Position numbers and translations under genes: made by a program
Notes under the pieces: generated by a model
The model's database searches: none
What the model was told of the DNA's origin: nothing
What the model saw: only the letters and a program-made list of their open reading frames with translations
Shown: positions 1-5,022 of the stretch, piece after piece
Layout: the number at the start of each line of letters is the position of its first letter
Position numbering within the stretch: the first letter of the stretch is position 1
Assembly: GCA_016789165.1 (NCBI GenBank)
Contig: JAEURL010000034.1
Location: 1 to 5,022, forward strand
Direction of reading: 5' to 3'
From: Anaerolineales bacterium
GTDB taxonomy: Bacteria; Chloroflexota; Anaerolineae; Anaerolineales; UBA6663
DNA length: 5,022 bases

Positions 1-918
1 CTGGCGGGCGGTCTCGGCCTCCAGGAGGCGCGCTTCGCCCAATTGGCCGTCCTGCAGGTGCGCGATCATGAACTTGGCCAGATCCAGGCCGGCCGCGCTC
101 AGTGCGCCGGCCGGGTAGCCGGTGACGTACTCGAAGCCGCCGCGCACATAGCCGCCGTCCACGTAGTTGTAACCGCCGGCCATATCCGGCGCCAGGGTGG
201 CCGGCAGCGGCTGGCGGAAGGTGGCCTGGGCCATGCCCAGCGGCGCGAAAATGTGCTGCTCGACGTACTCGGCGAAAGGCTGGCCGGAGACCCGCTCGAC
301 GATGTAGCCGGCCAGGGCCGTGCCGTAATTGGAGTAGGCCCCGATCTGGCCGGGCGGGAAGACGCGCGCCGGGAGGTTGGCCTTCAGATAGGCGTCCAGC
401 GTGGGGATTTCGTCCGGCTTGAGTTTGAACAGGCCGTCGCCCTTGTCCTCAAAACCCGCGGTGTGCGTGAGCAGGTGCTTGAGCGTGATCGGCTCGGCGT
501 ACGTGGCCGGGATTGCGAAATCAAGATAGGCGTTGACGTCGGCGTCCAGGTCCAGCCGGCCCTGCTCCACCAGCTGCATGACGGCCGTCCAGGTGAAGAG
601 CTTGGAGACCGAGCCGGGCCGGAACAACGTCCGGGCCGGGTCCACGGGCGTGCGCGCCTCCACGTCGGCGTAGCCATAGCCTTTGGCCGAGAGCACCGCG
701 CCAGCGCGCACCACCACCACCACGGCGCCGGGGACGTGGTGCTCGTCCATCTCGGCCCGCAGCAAGCCGTCCAGGAAGGCTTCGACCTCGGCCGGATCGC
801 TGGGTCCGGCGGCCGGGGCCTGGGCGTGGGCCGGGCGGGCCAGCGTGAACGATAGGACCAGCAGGCTCGCCGCCAGCACCAGCCGGGCCGCTGCCTGTCG
901 AGGGGAGGCGTTTGCCAT
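1..918 (-). CDS. Exported serine hydrolase, beta-lactamase/class C PBP fold (C-terminus cut by window edge)
   Basis: The reading frame is open from an ATG at 918 to the window edge, giving the first 306 residues. Residues 1-32 form a Sec-type signal peptide: a basic start (R7, R12), a hydrophobic core at about 13-27, and an AHA|QA cleavage site after A32. The mature part has the family's catalytic signatures. SVSK at 103-106 is the SxxK motif with nucleophile S103. YSN at 195-197 is the YxN motif. The conserved LLTHTAGF block is at 149-156. The third motif (HxG/KTG-like) would lie beyond the left edge. Known members include D-Ala-D-Ala carboxypeptidases, esterases and peptidases, so the substrate cannot be named. 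A valine run at 66-70 fits the first core beta-strand. The start is supported by AAGGAG five bases upstream. It is the last visible gene of the leftward series, 65 bases after the methyltransferase stop. The family call is secure and the substrate is unknown. Confidence 0.94.
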   Translation of the reverse strand, partial: MANASPRQAAARLVLAASLLVLSFTLARPAHAQAPAAGPSDPAEVEAFLDGLLRAEMDEHHVPGAVVVVVRAGAVLSAKGYGYADVEARTPVDPARTLFRPGSVSKLFTWTAVMQLVEQGRLDLDADVNAYLDFAIPATYAEPITLKHLLTHTAGFEDKGDGLFKLKPDEIPTLDAYLKANLPARVFPPGQIGAYSNYGTALAGYIVERVSGQPFAEYVEQHIFAPLGMAQATFRQPLPATLAPDMAGGYNYVDGGYVRGGFEYVTGYPAGALSAAGLDLAKFMIAHLQDGQLGEARLLEAETARQ

Positions 919-923
919 CACAG

Positions 924-929
924 CTCCTT
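924..929 (-). promoter_or_regulatory. Ribosome binding site of the serine hydrolase
   Basis: AAGGAG on the minus strand lies five bases before the ATG at 918. It fixes the start and places the signal peptide at the N-terminus. Confidence 0.75.
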
Positions 930-983
930 TTCGGGACTGCCCATCCATACGCGGCAGCCGCCCGGAGGTTGCGCGGCCGGCCT

Positions 984-1847
984 CTACGCCGGCGTCGTGA
1001 CCAGGCCGATCCACTCGCTGTCGGCGGCGTACGGCCGCCCGGTTAGGTCGCCCCACAGCCCCCGCACCTGGAAGTTGTGGCGGGCCAGCTCGGCCGTGAT
1101 CGTCTCCGGCGTGTAGTCCTGAAACCAATTCCGATACACGGCCAGGGCGCCGCTCGGCTCGATAACGATGTACTGATCCAGCCAGATCAGGTCCGCGGGA
1201 TAGTCGAAGCCGTCCTCCAGCAGCAGGTGCGGGCCGGGGCGCCAGAAGCCGCGCTCCAGCGCCCGCCACCCGTGGCGATTCCCGTGCCGCTGGCGGCAGA
1301 CGCGAGTGGACACGTCGAAGACAAAGTGCCCGCCCGGCCGCAGCGCGCGCCGGACGTTGGCCAGCAGCCGGGCCCGTTGCTCGGGGTTGAGCGGGCAATA
1401 GTCGCCGTAGATCAGCAGCGCGGCGTCGTAGCCGGCCTCATCCTCGAGCGCCAGGTAATTTTGATAGCGGTAGGTGATGTCCAAACCCTGGGCCTGAGCG
1501 GATTGCGCCGCATACTCGATCGAGCGGCGGGAATAATCGACGCCGGTCACGCGCAGGCCGCGCCGGGCCAGGCGCGCCGCATACAGGCCCGGCCCGCAGC
1601 CCAGGTCCAGCACGGCCTGGCCGGGCTGCAGACCGAGCGCGCCCACAATCCAATCCCCGGCCTGGTCGATGACCTCCGGCCGGCGGCTGGCCGCGTCGAT
1701 GTCCGGGTCCAGATGAACGGCCAGCATCTGGGCCGAGATATGCGGGTGATCCCAGAACAGGGCCTCGCCCGGTGTGAAGGGCGGCGGAGGCTGCTGGAGG
1801 GCCGGCAACTGCGCCAAGCTGGACTCGAACGTTAGCGAAGCTGACAT
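984..1847 (-). CDS. Class I SAM-dependent methyltransferase
   Basis: This 287-residue soluble protein has a Rossmann-fold methyltransferase domain. Motif I, which binds SAM, is LDLGCGPGL at 80-88. The acidic residue ending strand beta-2 is D104 in VTGVDYS. The post-motif segment RRALRPGGHFVFDV follows near residue 170. The N-terminal block with FWDHPHISAQML (31-42) and DAASRRPE (51-58) is typical of a group of uncharacterised bacterial methyltransferases that I recall from Firmicutes and Chloroflexota. The C-terminal third, rich in W, Y and D, is the probable acceptor-binding part; the acceptor is unknown. The ATG at 1847 is the only methionine ahead of the conserved block. Its Shine-Dalgarno is poor, and a 22-base palindrome occupies the place where one would be expected. 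The gene sits 52 bases after the CPBP fusion gene and 65 bases before the hydrolase, so co-transcription is likely. No export signal or membrane segment is seen. Confidence 0.92.
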   Translation of the reverse strand: MSASLTFESSLAQLPALQQPPPPFTPGEALFWDHPHISAQMLAVHLDPDIDAASRRPEVIDQAGDWIVGALGLQPGQAVLDLGCGPGLYAARLARRGLRVTGVDYSRRSIEYAAQSAQAQGLDITYRYQNYLALEDEAGYDAALLIYGDYCPLNPEQRARLLANVRRALRPGGHFVFDVSTRVCRQRHGNRHGWRALERGFWRPGPHLLLEDGFDYPADLIWLDQYIVIEPSGALAVYRNWFQDYTPETITAELARHNFQVRGLWGDLTGRPYAADSEWIGLVTTPA

Positions 1848-1850
1848 AGC

Positions 1851-1872
1851 TCAAGACCTGATCAGGATTTGA
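1851..1872. promoter_or_regulatory. Imperfect palindrome ahead of the methyltransferase start
   Basis: The two arms are TCAA-N2-CCTGA and TCAGG-N2-TTGA, so 9 of 11 positions pair, with a perfect 10-base core CCTGATCAGG at 1857-1866. It begins three bases upstream of the methyltransferase ATG and covers the ribosome-binding region. It could be a repressor operator or could limit translation as RNA, although with no loop a DNA-level role fits better. Chance occurrence is not excluded. Confidence 0.3.
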
Positions 1873-1883
1873 ACGCGAGTGCT

Positions 1884-1903
1884 GTGCCGGCGCTGCCGGT
1901 CAC
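1884..1903 (-). other. Short GC hairpin at the stop codon of the CPBP fusion gene
   Basis: CCGGC (1887-1891) pairs with GCCGG (1895-1899) around a three-base loop. The flanking GTG (1884-1886) and CAC (1901-1903) extend the stem past a single bulged base at 1900. The structure includes the stop codon at 1900-1902. No T-run follows, so it is not a convincing intrinsic terminator. At most it may stabilise or attenuate the message before the methyltransferase gene. Confidence 0.2.
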
Positions 1904-3480
1904 GGCGCGGACTGGCGCACCCAGGTGACGCCGAAACCGTCGGCGTACCGGAGCAGCTCGTGCGGCGCGGCCGCGCGGTACCAGGCCGTCGCCTGGCCCA
2001 GCGTCACCTTCCAGGCCAGGACCGAACCAGCCTCGGTGGGCACACTCTCCTGGCCGCGGAGCAGCACGACCGCCGTCTCCGTCTGGCCCGCTTCGGCGCC
2101 GGGCTTGAGCTGCACCAGGGTGAGGCGGCTGCCCCAGTACAGGAAGCGCTCGAAAGACAGGGCCATCATACGCCACGGCCACTCGGCCGCCACCACACTG
2201 TCGGGCGCGACGACGCGCGGCGCGGAGCCATCGACCGCCAGGTTTAGGCCGTCGGCCGCCGGGGCGAGCGCCGCGCGCCAGCCGGAATACTCGCCCGTGA
2301 ATGCCAGCTGCGCCTCCAGCAGGCGCATGTCGGCCGCCCGCCAGTGGCCGGCCTGCCGGAGCTCGTACTGCCCGCCAGCATACAGCGATTGGCCGAGCTG
2401 GGCCTCGAAACTGCGCTGGCGGGTGACGCAGTCAAAAGCCACGCGGTCACCTTGCGGCGTGAGCGTGCACTCCGCCTGGCCCACGGTCTCGTCCAGCACG
2501 TTGCGCAAATCGAACTTCAGCGTCACCGGCTGGGACCAGGGCGCCGGCTCCAAACGGAGCGCGGGCTCGGCCAGCCAGTGGGGAAAGCGGCCATTGGCCA
2601 GCTCGAGGCCCGCGAAGGCCAGGTAGATGAGCGCGGCCCCGGCCAGGGGCCAGAAGGCCCGGCGCTCCGCCGGCGCGGCCGGTTCGGCGGCCGGCGCGGG
2701 GGCGGCGCCGCGCCGCAGCCACCACAGCGCGCCGGCCGCCGCCAATAGACCGAGCAGCAGGCCGCCGCCCAGGGCCGCCTGCCAGGTTGGGTCGGCCGCC
2801 AGCGCCGGCCGCAGGGTCGTGACGATGACGAGGCCGGCGCTCAGGCCGTTGTTGACGCCGTGCGCGACCAGGGCCGGGATGAGCGAGCGGCTGCGCTGAG
2901 TGAGATAGCCCAGGGCGAAGGCGATCGGCAGCAACGCCAGCAGCCCTTCCAGGCGCAAGTGAAAGAAGGCAAACAGCAGGCTGACGGCGGCCAGGCCCAC
3001 CCGCGGGCCATAGCGGCCGTAGGCGCTGAGCAGATAGCCGCGGAACAGCGCCTCTTCGCAGACGGGCGCGGCCACGGCCAGCGCCAGCGCGAACACGCTC
3101 AGGTTCAGCGGATCAGTGGGCATGGCCGCGAAGGGCGAGGCCGGCACGTATCCGAACAAGGCCGCGCTGACGGCCTCCAGGAGGATGGCCAGCGCCCAGG
3201 CGCCGGCGCCAATCACGGCCGCCAGGAGCACCAGCCGCGCGCCCGGCCAGCGGAGCGGCAGCGTGGCGCCCGCGTCCAGGCGTTGGCCGCGCAGCCAGAG
3301 CAGGGTTGGCAGCAGGATGAGGCCGAACTCGGTGGCCAGCAGGCCCCAACTGATGGACCAGAACTGCAGCACGCTGCCGGCGCTGACGACCAGCAGCAGG
3401 GAGGCCAGGTACAACGTGTGGGCGCTCAGCACGGACGGGCGCCGGGTGGATAGCGTGGATGAGCTATCAAGCAGTTGCAT
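1900..3480 (-). CDS. CPBP-family intramembrane protease fused to a C-terminal beta-rich extracytoplasmic domain
   Basis: This 526-residue protein has two parts. Residues 1 to about 256 are polytopic and carry the CPBP (CAAX protease / bacteriocin-processing, Rce1-like) signatures: EEALFRGY with E142, E143 and R147; FAFFH ending at H174; and HGVNN with H207 and N211. These match the Glu/His/His/Asn catalytic set of the glutamic intramembrane peptidase Rce1, so activity is expected. Hydrophobic segments lie at about 21-40, 44-63, 82-106, 126-141, 160-173, 178-193, 201-222 and 236-255. An Ala/Pro linker (260-272) leads to one more membrane segment (about 276-294). A 230-residue tail without hydrophobic helices follows. 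The tail contains C338 and C351, a possible disulfide pair if exported, and ends in a W-K-V ... W-Y ... L-R-Y-x-D-G pattern resembling DUF3108-type beta domains; that match is tentative. Usual CPBP proteins are 200-300 residues, so the tail is an addition. The ATG at 3480 has only a weak AGGA eight bases upstream. Protease domain sure; tail identity open. Confidence 0.9.
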   Translation of the reverse strand: MQLLDSSSTLSTRRPSVLSAHTLYLASLLLVVSAGSVLQFWSISWGLLATEFGLILLPTLLWLRGQRLDAGATLPLRWPGARLVLLAAVIGAGAWALAILLEAVSAALFGYVPASPFAAMPTDPLNLSVFALALAVAAPVCEEALFRGYLLSAYGRYGPRVGLAAVSLLFAFFHLRLEGLLALLPIAFALGYLTQRSRSLIPALVAHGVNNGLSAGLVIVTTLRPALAADPTWQAALGGGLLLGLLAAAGALWWLRRGAAPAPAAEPAAPAERRAFWPLAGAALIYLAFAGLELANGRFPHWLAEPALRLEPAPWSQPVTLKFDLRNVLDETVGQAECTLTPQGDRVAFDCVTRQRSFEAQLGQSLYAGGQYELRQAGHWRAADMRLLEAQLAFTGEYSGWRAALAPAADGLNLAVDGSAPRVVAPDSVVAAEWPWRMMALSFERFLYWGSRLTLVQLKPGAEAGQTETAVVLLRGQESVPTEAGSVLAWKVTLGQATAWYRAAAPHELLRYADGFGVTWVRQSAP

Positions 3481-3513
3481 ACGGGAGGTCCTGAGTGTGT
3501 TGTAGGTAGCCGG

Positions 3514-3906
3514 TCAGACCTTGAGCACTACGTGGCTGAAGACACCCAGCCCCCACTTCACCAGGCCGAGCACGACTACGGCGATGAGCGCGGCCCGGTC
3601 GTCGGCCAGGAACGGGAGCCGCCAGCCGGCCAGGACGACCAGGACCAGGCCGAGGATCAGGGCGCCGACCACACTGCCGAGGATGGAGAGGGGGTGCGTC
3701 CAGCCCAGACCGGTGACGACCTTACCCATGCCGAGCATGCACATCAGGAAGCCCAGGCCGGCCACCGCCAGGAAGGCGGCCCGATCGCTGGTGATGACCG
3801 GCAATTTAATACCCAGGAGGTAGGCGGCCAGCAGGCTGGTGGTCACGAGGCCGACGGCGCCCGCCGCCAGCGCGTTCCAGTTGAGCGAGGTGAAGTTGGC
3901 GTTCAT
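3514..3906 (-). CDS. Small four-helix membrane protein with internal duplication
   Basis: I do not recognise a named family. The 130 residues are almost entirely hydrophobic, with four likely membrane helices at about 13-33, 43-61, 73-93 and 104-127. The protein consists of two related halves offset by 62 residues. Residues 35-59 and 97-121 both start with LP, share a central DRAA (41-44 and 103-106) and end in LG; 12 of 25 positions are identical with no gap. G19/G81 and G32/G94 also correspond. Each half is thus a helix, a short loop with Asp-Arg, then a second helix, which suggests gene duplication and a pseudo-symmetric bundle. There are no catalytic motifs and no signal peptide. The ATG at 3906 has AAAGG eight bases upstream. 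It lies between two CPBP protease genes with 33-base gaps, so a partner or substrate role is possible but unproven. Third positions are G/C-rich, as in its neighbours, which supports real coding. Confidence 0.85.
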   Translation of the reverse strand: MNANFTSLNWNALAAGAVGLVTTSLLAAYLLGIKLPVITSDRAAFLAVAGLGFLMCMLGMGKVVTGLGWTHPLSILGSVVGALILGLVLVVLAGWRLPFLADDRAALIAVVVLGLVKWGLGVFSHVVLKV

Positions 3907-3939
3907 GTCGTGTGCCTTTGCGAGAAGGAGTTTGCCCGG

Positions 3940-4041
3940 TTACGCGGGTGACGCGGTCTGTTTGGACACCATGCCCCGCGCGCAGAGCGCGAAGGGGATG
4001 AAGCAGACCAGGCCGGCCTCACGTTCGGGCGGCGTGGTCAT
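3940..4041 (-). CDS. Candidate small ORF of 33 codons, overlapping the CPBP stop
   Basis: The ATG at 4041 overlaps the TGA of the protease gene as ATGA, the classic arrangement for translational coupling. The frame ends in TAA at 3940, 33 bases before the next start. The product begins MTTPPEREAG, has a hydrophobic middle (about residues 10-21) with cysteines at 13 and 20, and ends polar (SKQTASPA). Counting by hand, 29 of 33 third positions are G/C against about 20 of 33 at the first and second positions, which is the periodicity of a translated gene here. I recognise no family. It could be a genuine small membrane-active protein, the remnant of a larger gene, or a chance frame. No strong Shine-Dalgarno of its own is seen; a GGTGA sits very close to the ATG. 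The reading frame itself also runs back as a shadow through the protease gene, which weakens the case. Confidence 0.4.
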   Translation of the reverse strand: MTTPPEREAGLVCFIPFALCARGMVSKQTASPA

Positions 4042-4865
4042 TTCACCGAGAGCTCCGCCTGCGGCTCGATCGCGCGGCGCGGGCGCAGGGCCAGAGCGGC
4101 GACGCCGATCCACAACGCTACCGCCAACACCACGTAGATGAGCGCATCCTGCGCGTGCGAGATTGCGTCCAGGGGGATGAAGAGCGCCAGGCTCCCGGTA
4201 TAGCTGAAGTGCATCAACTGGGCGACCAGACCGCTCTGGGTGGTGTGATAGACCCACACCATCAGGACCCGCCAGGCCGTCACCGCCAGGACAAACAAGG
4301 CAAAGGCGACCGGCCAGAACGCGCCGTGCGTGTGACCCCGGATCACATAGTCGGCCAGACCGTGCCACAGGCCCCAGAGCACGCCCAGCACCAGGCCGGC
4401 CGCAAGCGGGCCGCGGACGGACAGGAGGCGCGGCGTCGCGAAGCCCGTCCAGCCGAACTCCTCCAGGTAGCCGGCCGCCAGCCCGGCCACGCCCAGCAGC
4501 GAGAGCACGGGTGCGTACGCCGGAGTGACGAGCAAGGCCAGCCCGGCGAGAATGGCCAGAACCGCCAGCGGCATGACGAACAGCGCCACGAGGTACCAGC
4601 GCGCGTCCACGCGCCAGTGGGTCATACGCGCCCACAGGGCGCGCAGCCCGGCCCGCCCTTCGGCGAGCGCGGTCAGCGTGATCCCGGCCAGGCCAGGCGC
4701 CAGCAGCATCGGCAGGGCCACGATCCCGATCATCGCCGGCGAGGCGGCGTCACCCGACGGGCTGACGGTTTGCACGACGAGGAAGATGCCTCCCCACGCC
4801 AGGGCAAACACCAACCCGAAATATGCCCAGACGGCGTGACGTTCGACGATTGACTTGAGGTTCAT
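4038..4865 (-). CDS. CPBP-family intramembrane glutamic endopeptidase
   Basis: This 275-residue polytopic protein has about eight hydrophobic segments (about 11-31, 42-64, 90-113, 117-134, 152-167, 184-206, 212-231, 240-261). CPBP motifs are clear: EEFGWTGF at 135-142 with the catalytic Glu pair E135/E136, followed by the conserved PRL (145-147); then GLWH with H168; then LMHFSYT with H219. Known members are Rce1-like prenyl-protein proteases and bacterial enzymes linked to bacteriocin self-immunity or peptide maturation; the substrate here is unknown. Two positions differ from the classic pattern: T140 replaces the usual Arg of EExxxR, as I recall for a common EExGWTG subgroup, and T223 stands where HxxxN has Asn. 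The start at 4865 is well supported by AAGGAG eight bases upstream. That site overlaps the upstream gene's TAA stop, so the two genes are probably coupled. The stop overlaps the ATG of the 33-codon ORF. Length is normal for the family. Confidence 0.93.
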   Translation of the reverse strand: MNLKSIVERHAVWAYFGLVFALAWGGIFLVVQTVSPSGDAASPAMIGIVALPMLLAPGLAGITLTALAEGRAGLRALWARMTHWRVDARWYLVALFVMPLAVLAILAGLALLVTPAYAPVLSLLGVAGLAAGYLEEFGWTGFATPRLLSVRGPLAAGLVLGVLWGLWHGLADYVIRGHTHGAFWPVAFALFVLAVTAWRVLMVWVYHTTQSGLVAQLMHFSYTGSLALFIPLDAISHAQDALIYVVLAVALWIGVAALALRPRRAIEPQAELSVK

Positions 4866-4873
4866 GAACGCGG

Positions 4874-4879
4874 CTCCTT
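4874..4879 (-). promoter_or_regulatory. Ribosome binding site of the 275-aa CPBP gene, overlapping the upstream stop
   Basis: AAGGAG lies eight bases before the ATG at 4865. Its first two bases belong to the TAA stop (4880-4878) of the upstream frame, reading TAAGGAG. This compact arrangement supports both the start at 4865 and the reality of the upstream partial gene. Confidence 0.7.
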
Positions 4880-5021
4880 ATAGCGAATCAGCGCCTGAGC
4901 GCCTCCGACGTGAAGGCCCCTCGCCGGCCCCGGCGTGGTCTTTCTGTACCGGGCGCTCAATCGGCAGCTCGTCCGCCGGCCGGCGCGAAAGATACTTAGG
5001 GCCGGCGGCGATCACCACCAC
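4878..5021 (-). CDS. C-terminal end of an unidentified, probably membrane-associated protein (N-terminus beyond window)
   Basis: One minus-strand frame is open from the right edge to a TAA at 4880-4878, giving the last 47 residues. It starts VVVIAAGPKYLSRR, which looks like the end of a membrane helix followed by a positively charged cytoplasmic flank. It ends in a polar, Arg-rich tail with RRRR at 38-41 and a final SGADSL. The other two minus-strand frames meet stops within the first nine codons. By hand count, 34 of 47 third positions are G/C, mostly in the first 35 codons, and the stop sits inside the next gene's Shine-Dalgarno; both support coding. Transporters and further CPBP proteins often end this way, but there is too little sequence to choose. 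It is probably the preceding gene of the same transcript, 12 bases before the protease start. Confidence 0.55.
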   Translation of the reverse strand: MVVIAAGPKYLSRRPADELPIERPVQKDHAGAGEGPSRRRRSGADSL

Positions 5022-5022
5022 C

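Noticed and set aside
700..725. Repeated CAC triplets resembling a short tandem repeat
   Set aside because: They are the reverse complement of five consecutive valine codons in a predicted core beta-strand of the hydrolase, not a separate repeat element.
43..855. Long plus-strand frame of 270 codons with a His run
   Set aside because: It is antisense to the serine hydrolase, which has a signal peptide and SxxK and YxN motifs. The His run is the complement of GTG valine codons. Long antisense frames are expected in G/C-rich coding DNA.
919..983. Gap between methyltransferase and hydrolase, checked for a promoter or terminator
   Set aside because: It holds the hydrolase ribosome binding site and G/C-rich sequence, but no -35/-10 pair and no stem with a T-run.
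1077..1835. Plus-strand frame of 252 codons
   Set aside because: It is a complete shadow of the methyltransferase. Its product is rich in Gln, Arg and Ala, has no recognisable motif, and shows no good start signal.
2860..3453. Plus-strand Gln/Arg-rich frame of 197 codons
   Set aside because: It is antisense to the membrane core of the CPBP fusion. Gln/Arg-rich antisense products are the usual mirror of Leu/Ala-rich helices.
4155..4853. Plus-strand frame of 232 codons and the minus-strand 231-codon frame over the same region
   Set aside because: Both overlap the CPBP gene, which has clear catalytic motifs and a strong ribosome binding site. The shadow products are low-complexity Arg/Gln/Gly-rich. 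Only the last 33 codons of the minus frame, beyond the protease, were kept as a candidate.
1..5022. Frequent GGCCGGC / GCCGGCC words, considered as a dispersed repeat or uptake-like motif
   Set aside because: Most occurrences are inside genes and are explained by adjacent GCC and GGC (Ala-Gly) or CCG and GCC codons. No fixed spacing or orientation pattern was seen.

Overview
The window is GC-rich, with strong G/C preference at third codon positions and many GCC/GGC/CTG/GCG codons. Every gene I can support lies on the minus strand. The protein types (an 'FWDHPHIS'-type class I methyltransferase, alanine/leucine-rich CPBP membrane proteases, an exported beta-lactamase-fold serine hydrolase) and the base composition fit a Chloroflexota bacterium such as Anaerolineae or a relative. 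There is no rRNA or marker gene, so that assignment is an inference of moderate to low confidence.

Layout in the direction of transcription, right to left: (1) the last 47 codons of an unidentified protein, probably membrane-associated (5021-4878); (2) a 275-aa CPBP-family intramembrane protease (4865-4038), whose Shine-Dalgarno overlaps the upstream stop codon; (3) a candidate 33-codon ORF (4041-3940) that overlaps the protease stop as ATGA; (4) a 130-aa four-helix membrane protein made of two homologous halves (3906-3514); (5) a 526-aa protein with an N-terminal CPBP protease domain and a C-terminal beta-rich, probably extracytoplasmic domain (3480-1900); (6) a class I SAM-dependent methyltransferase (1847-984); (7) a secreted serine hydrolase of the beta-lactamase/class C PBP fold, whose C-terminus lies beyond the left edge (918-1). 

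Gaps run from a 4-base overlap to 65 bases. I see no convincing promoter and no terminator with a T-run, so one leftward transcript is plausible. The only non-coding structures worth noting are a short GC hairpin at the stop of gene 5 and a 22-base imperfect palindrome just before the methyltransferase start. There is no stretch of 300 bases without a gene.

Functionally, most products act in or across the membrane: two intramembrane peptidases, a small duplicated membrane protein and an exported active-site-serine hydrolase, with one cytosolic methyltransferase among them. This could be an envelope- or peptide-processing cassette, but nothing in the sequence names a substrate. I do not recognise a described system here. 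The least explained parts are the CPBP fusion protein, the duplicated four-helix protein and the overlapping 33-codon ORF. No tRNA, rRNA, CRISPR array, insertion sequence or attachment site was seen.
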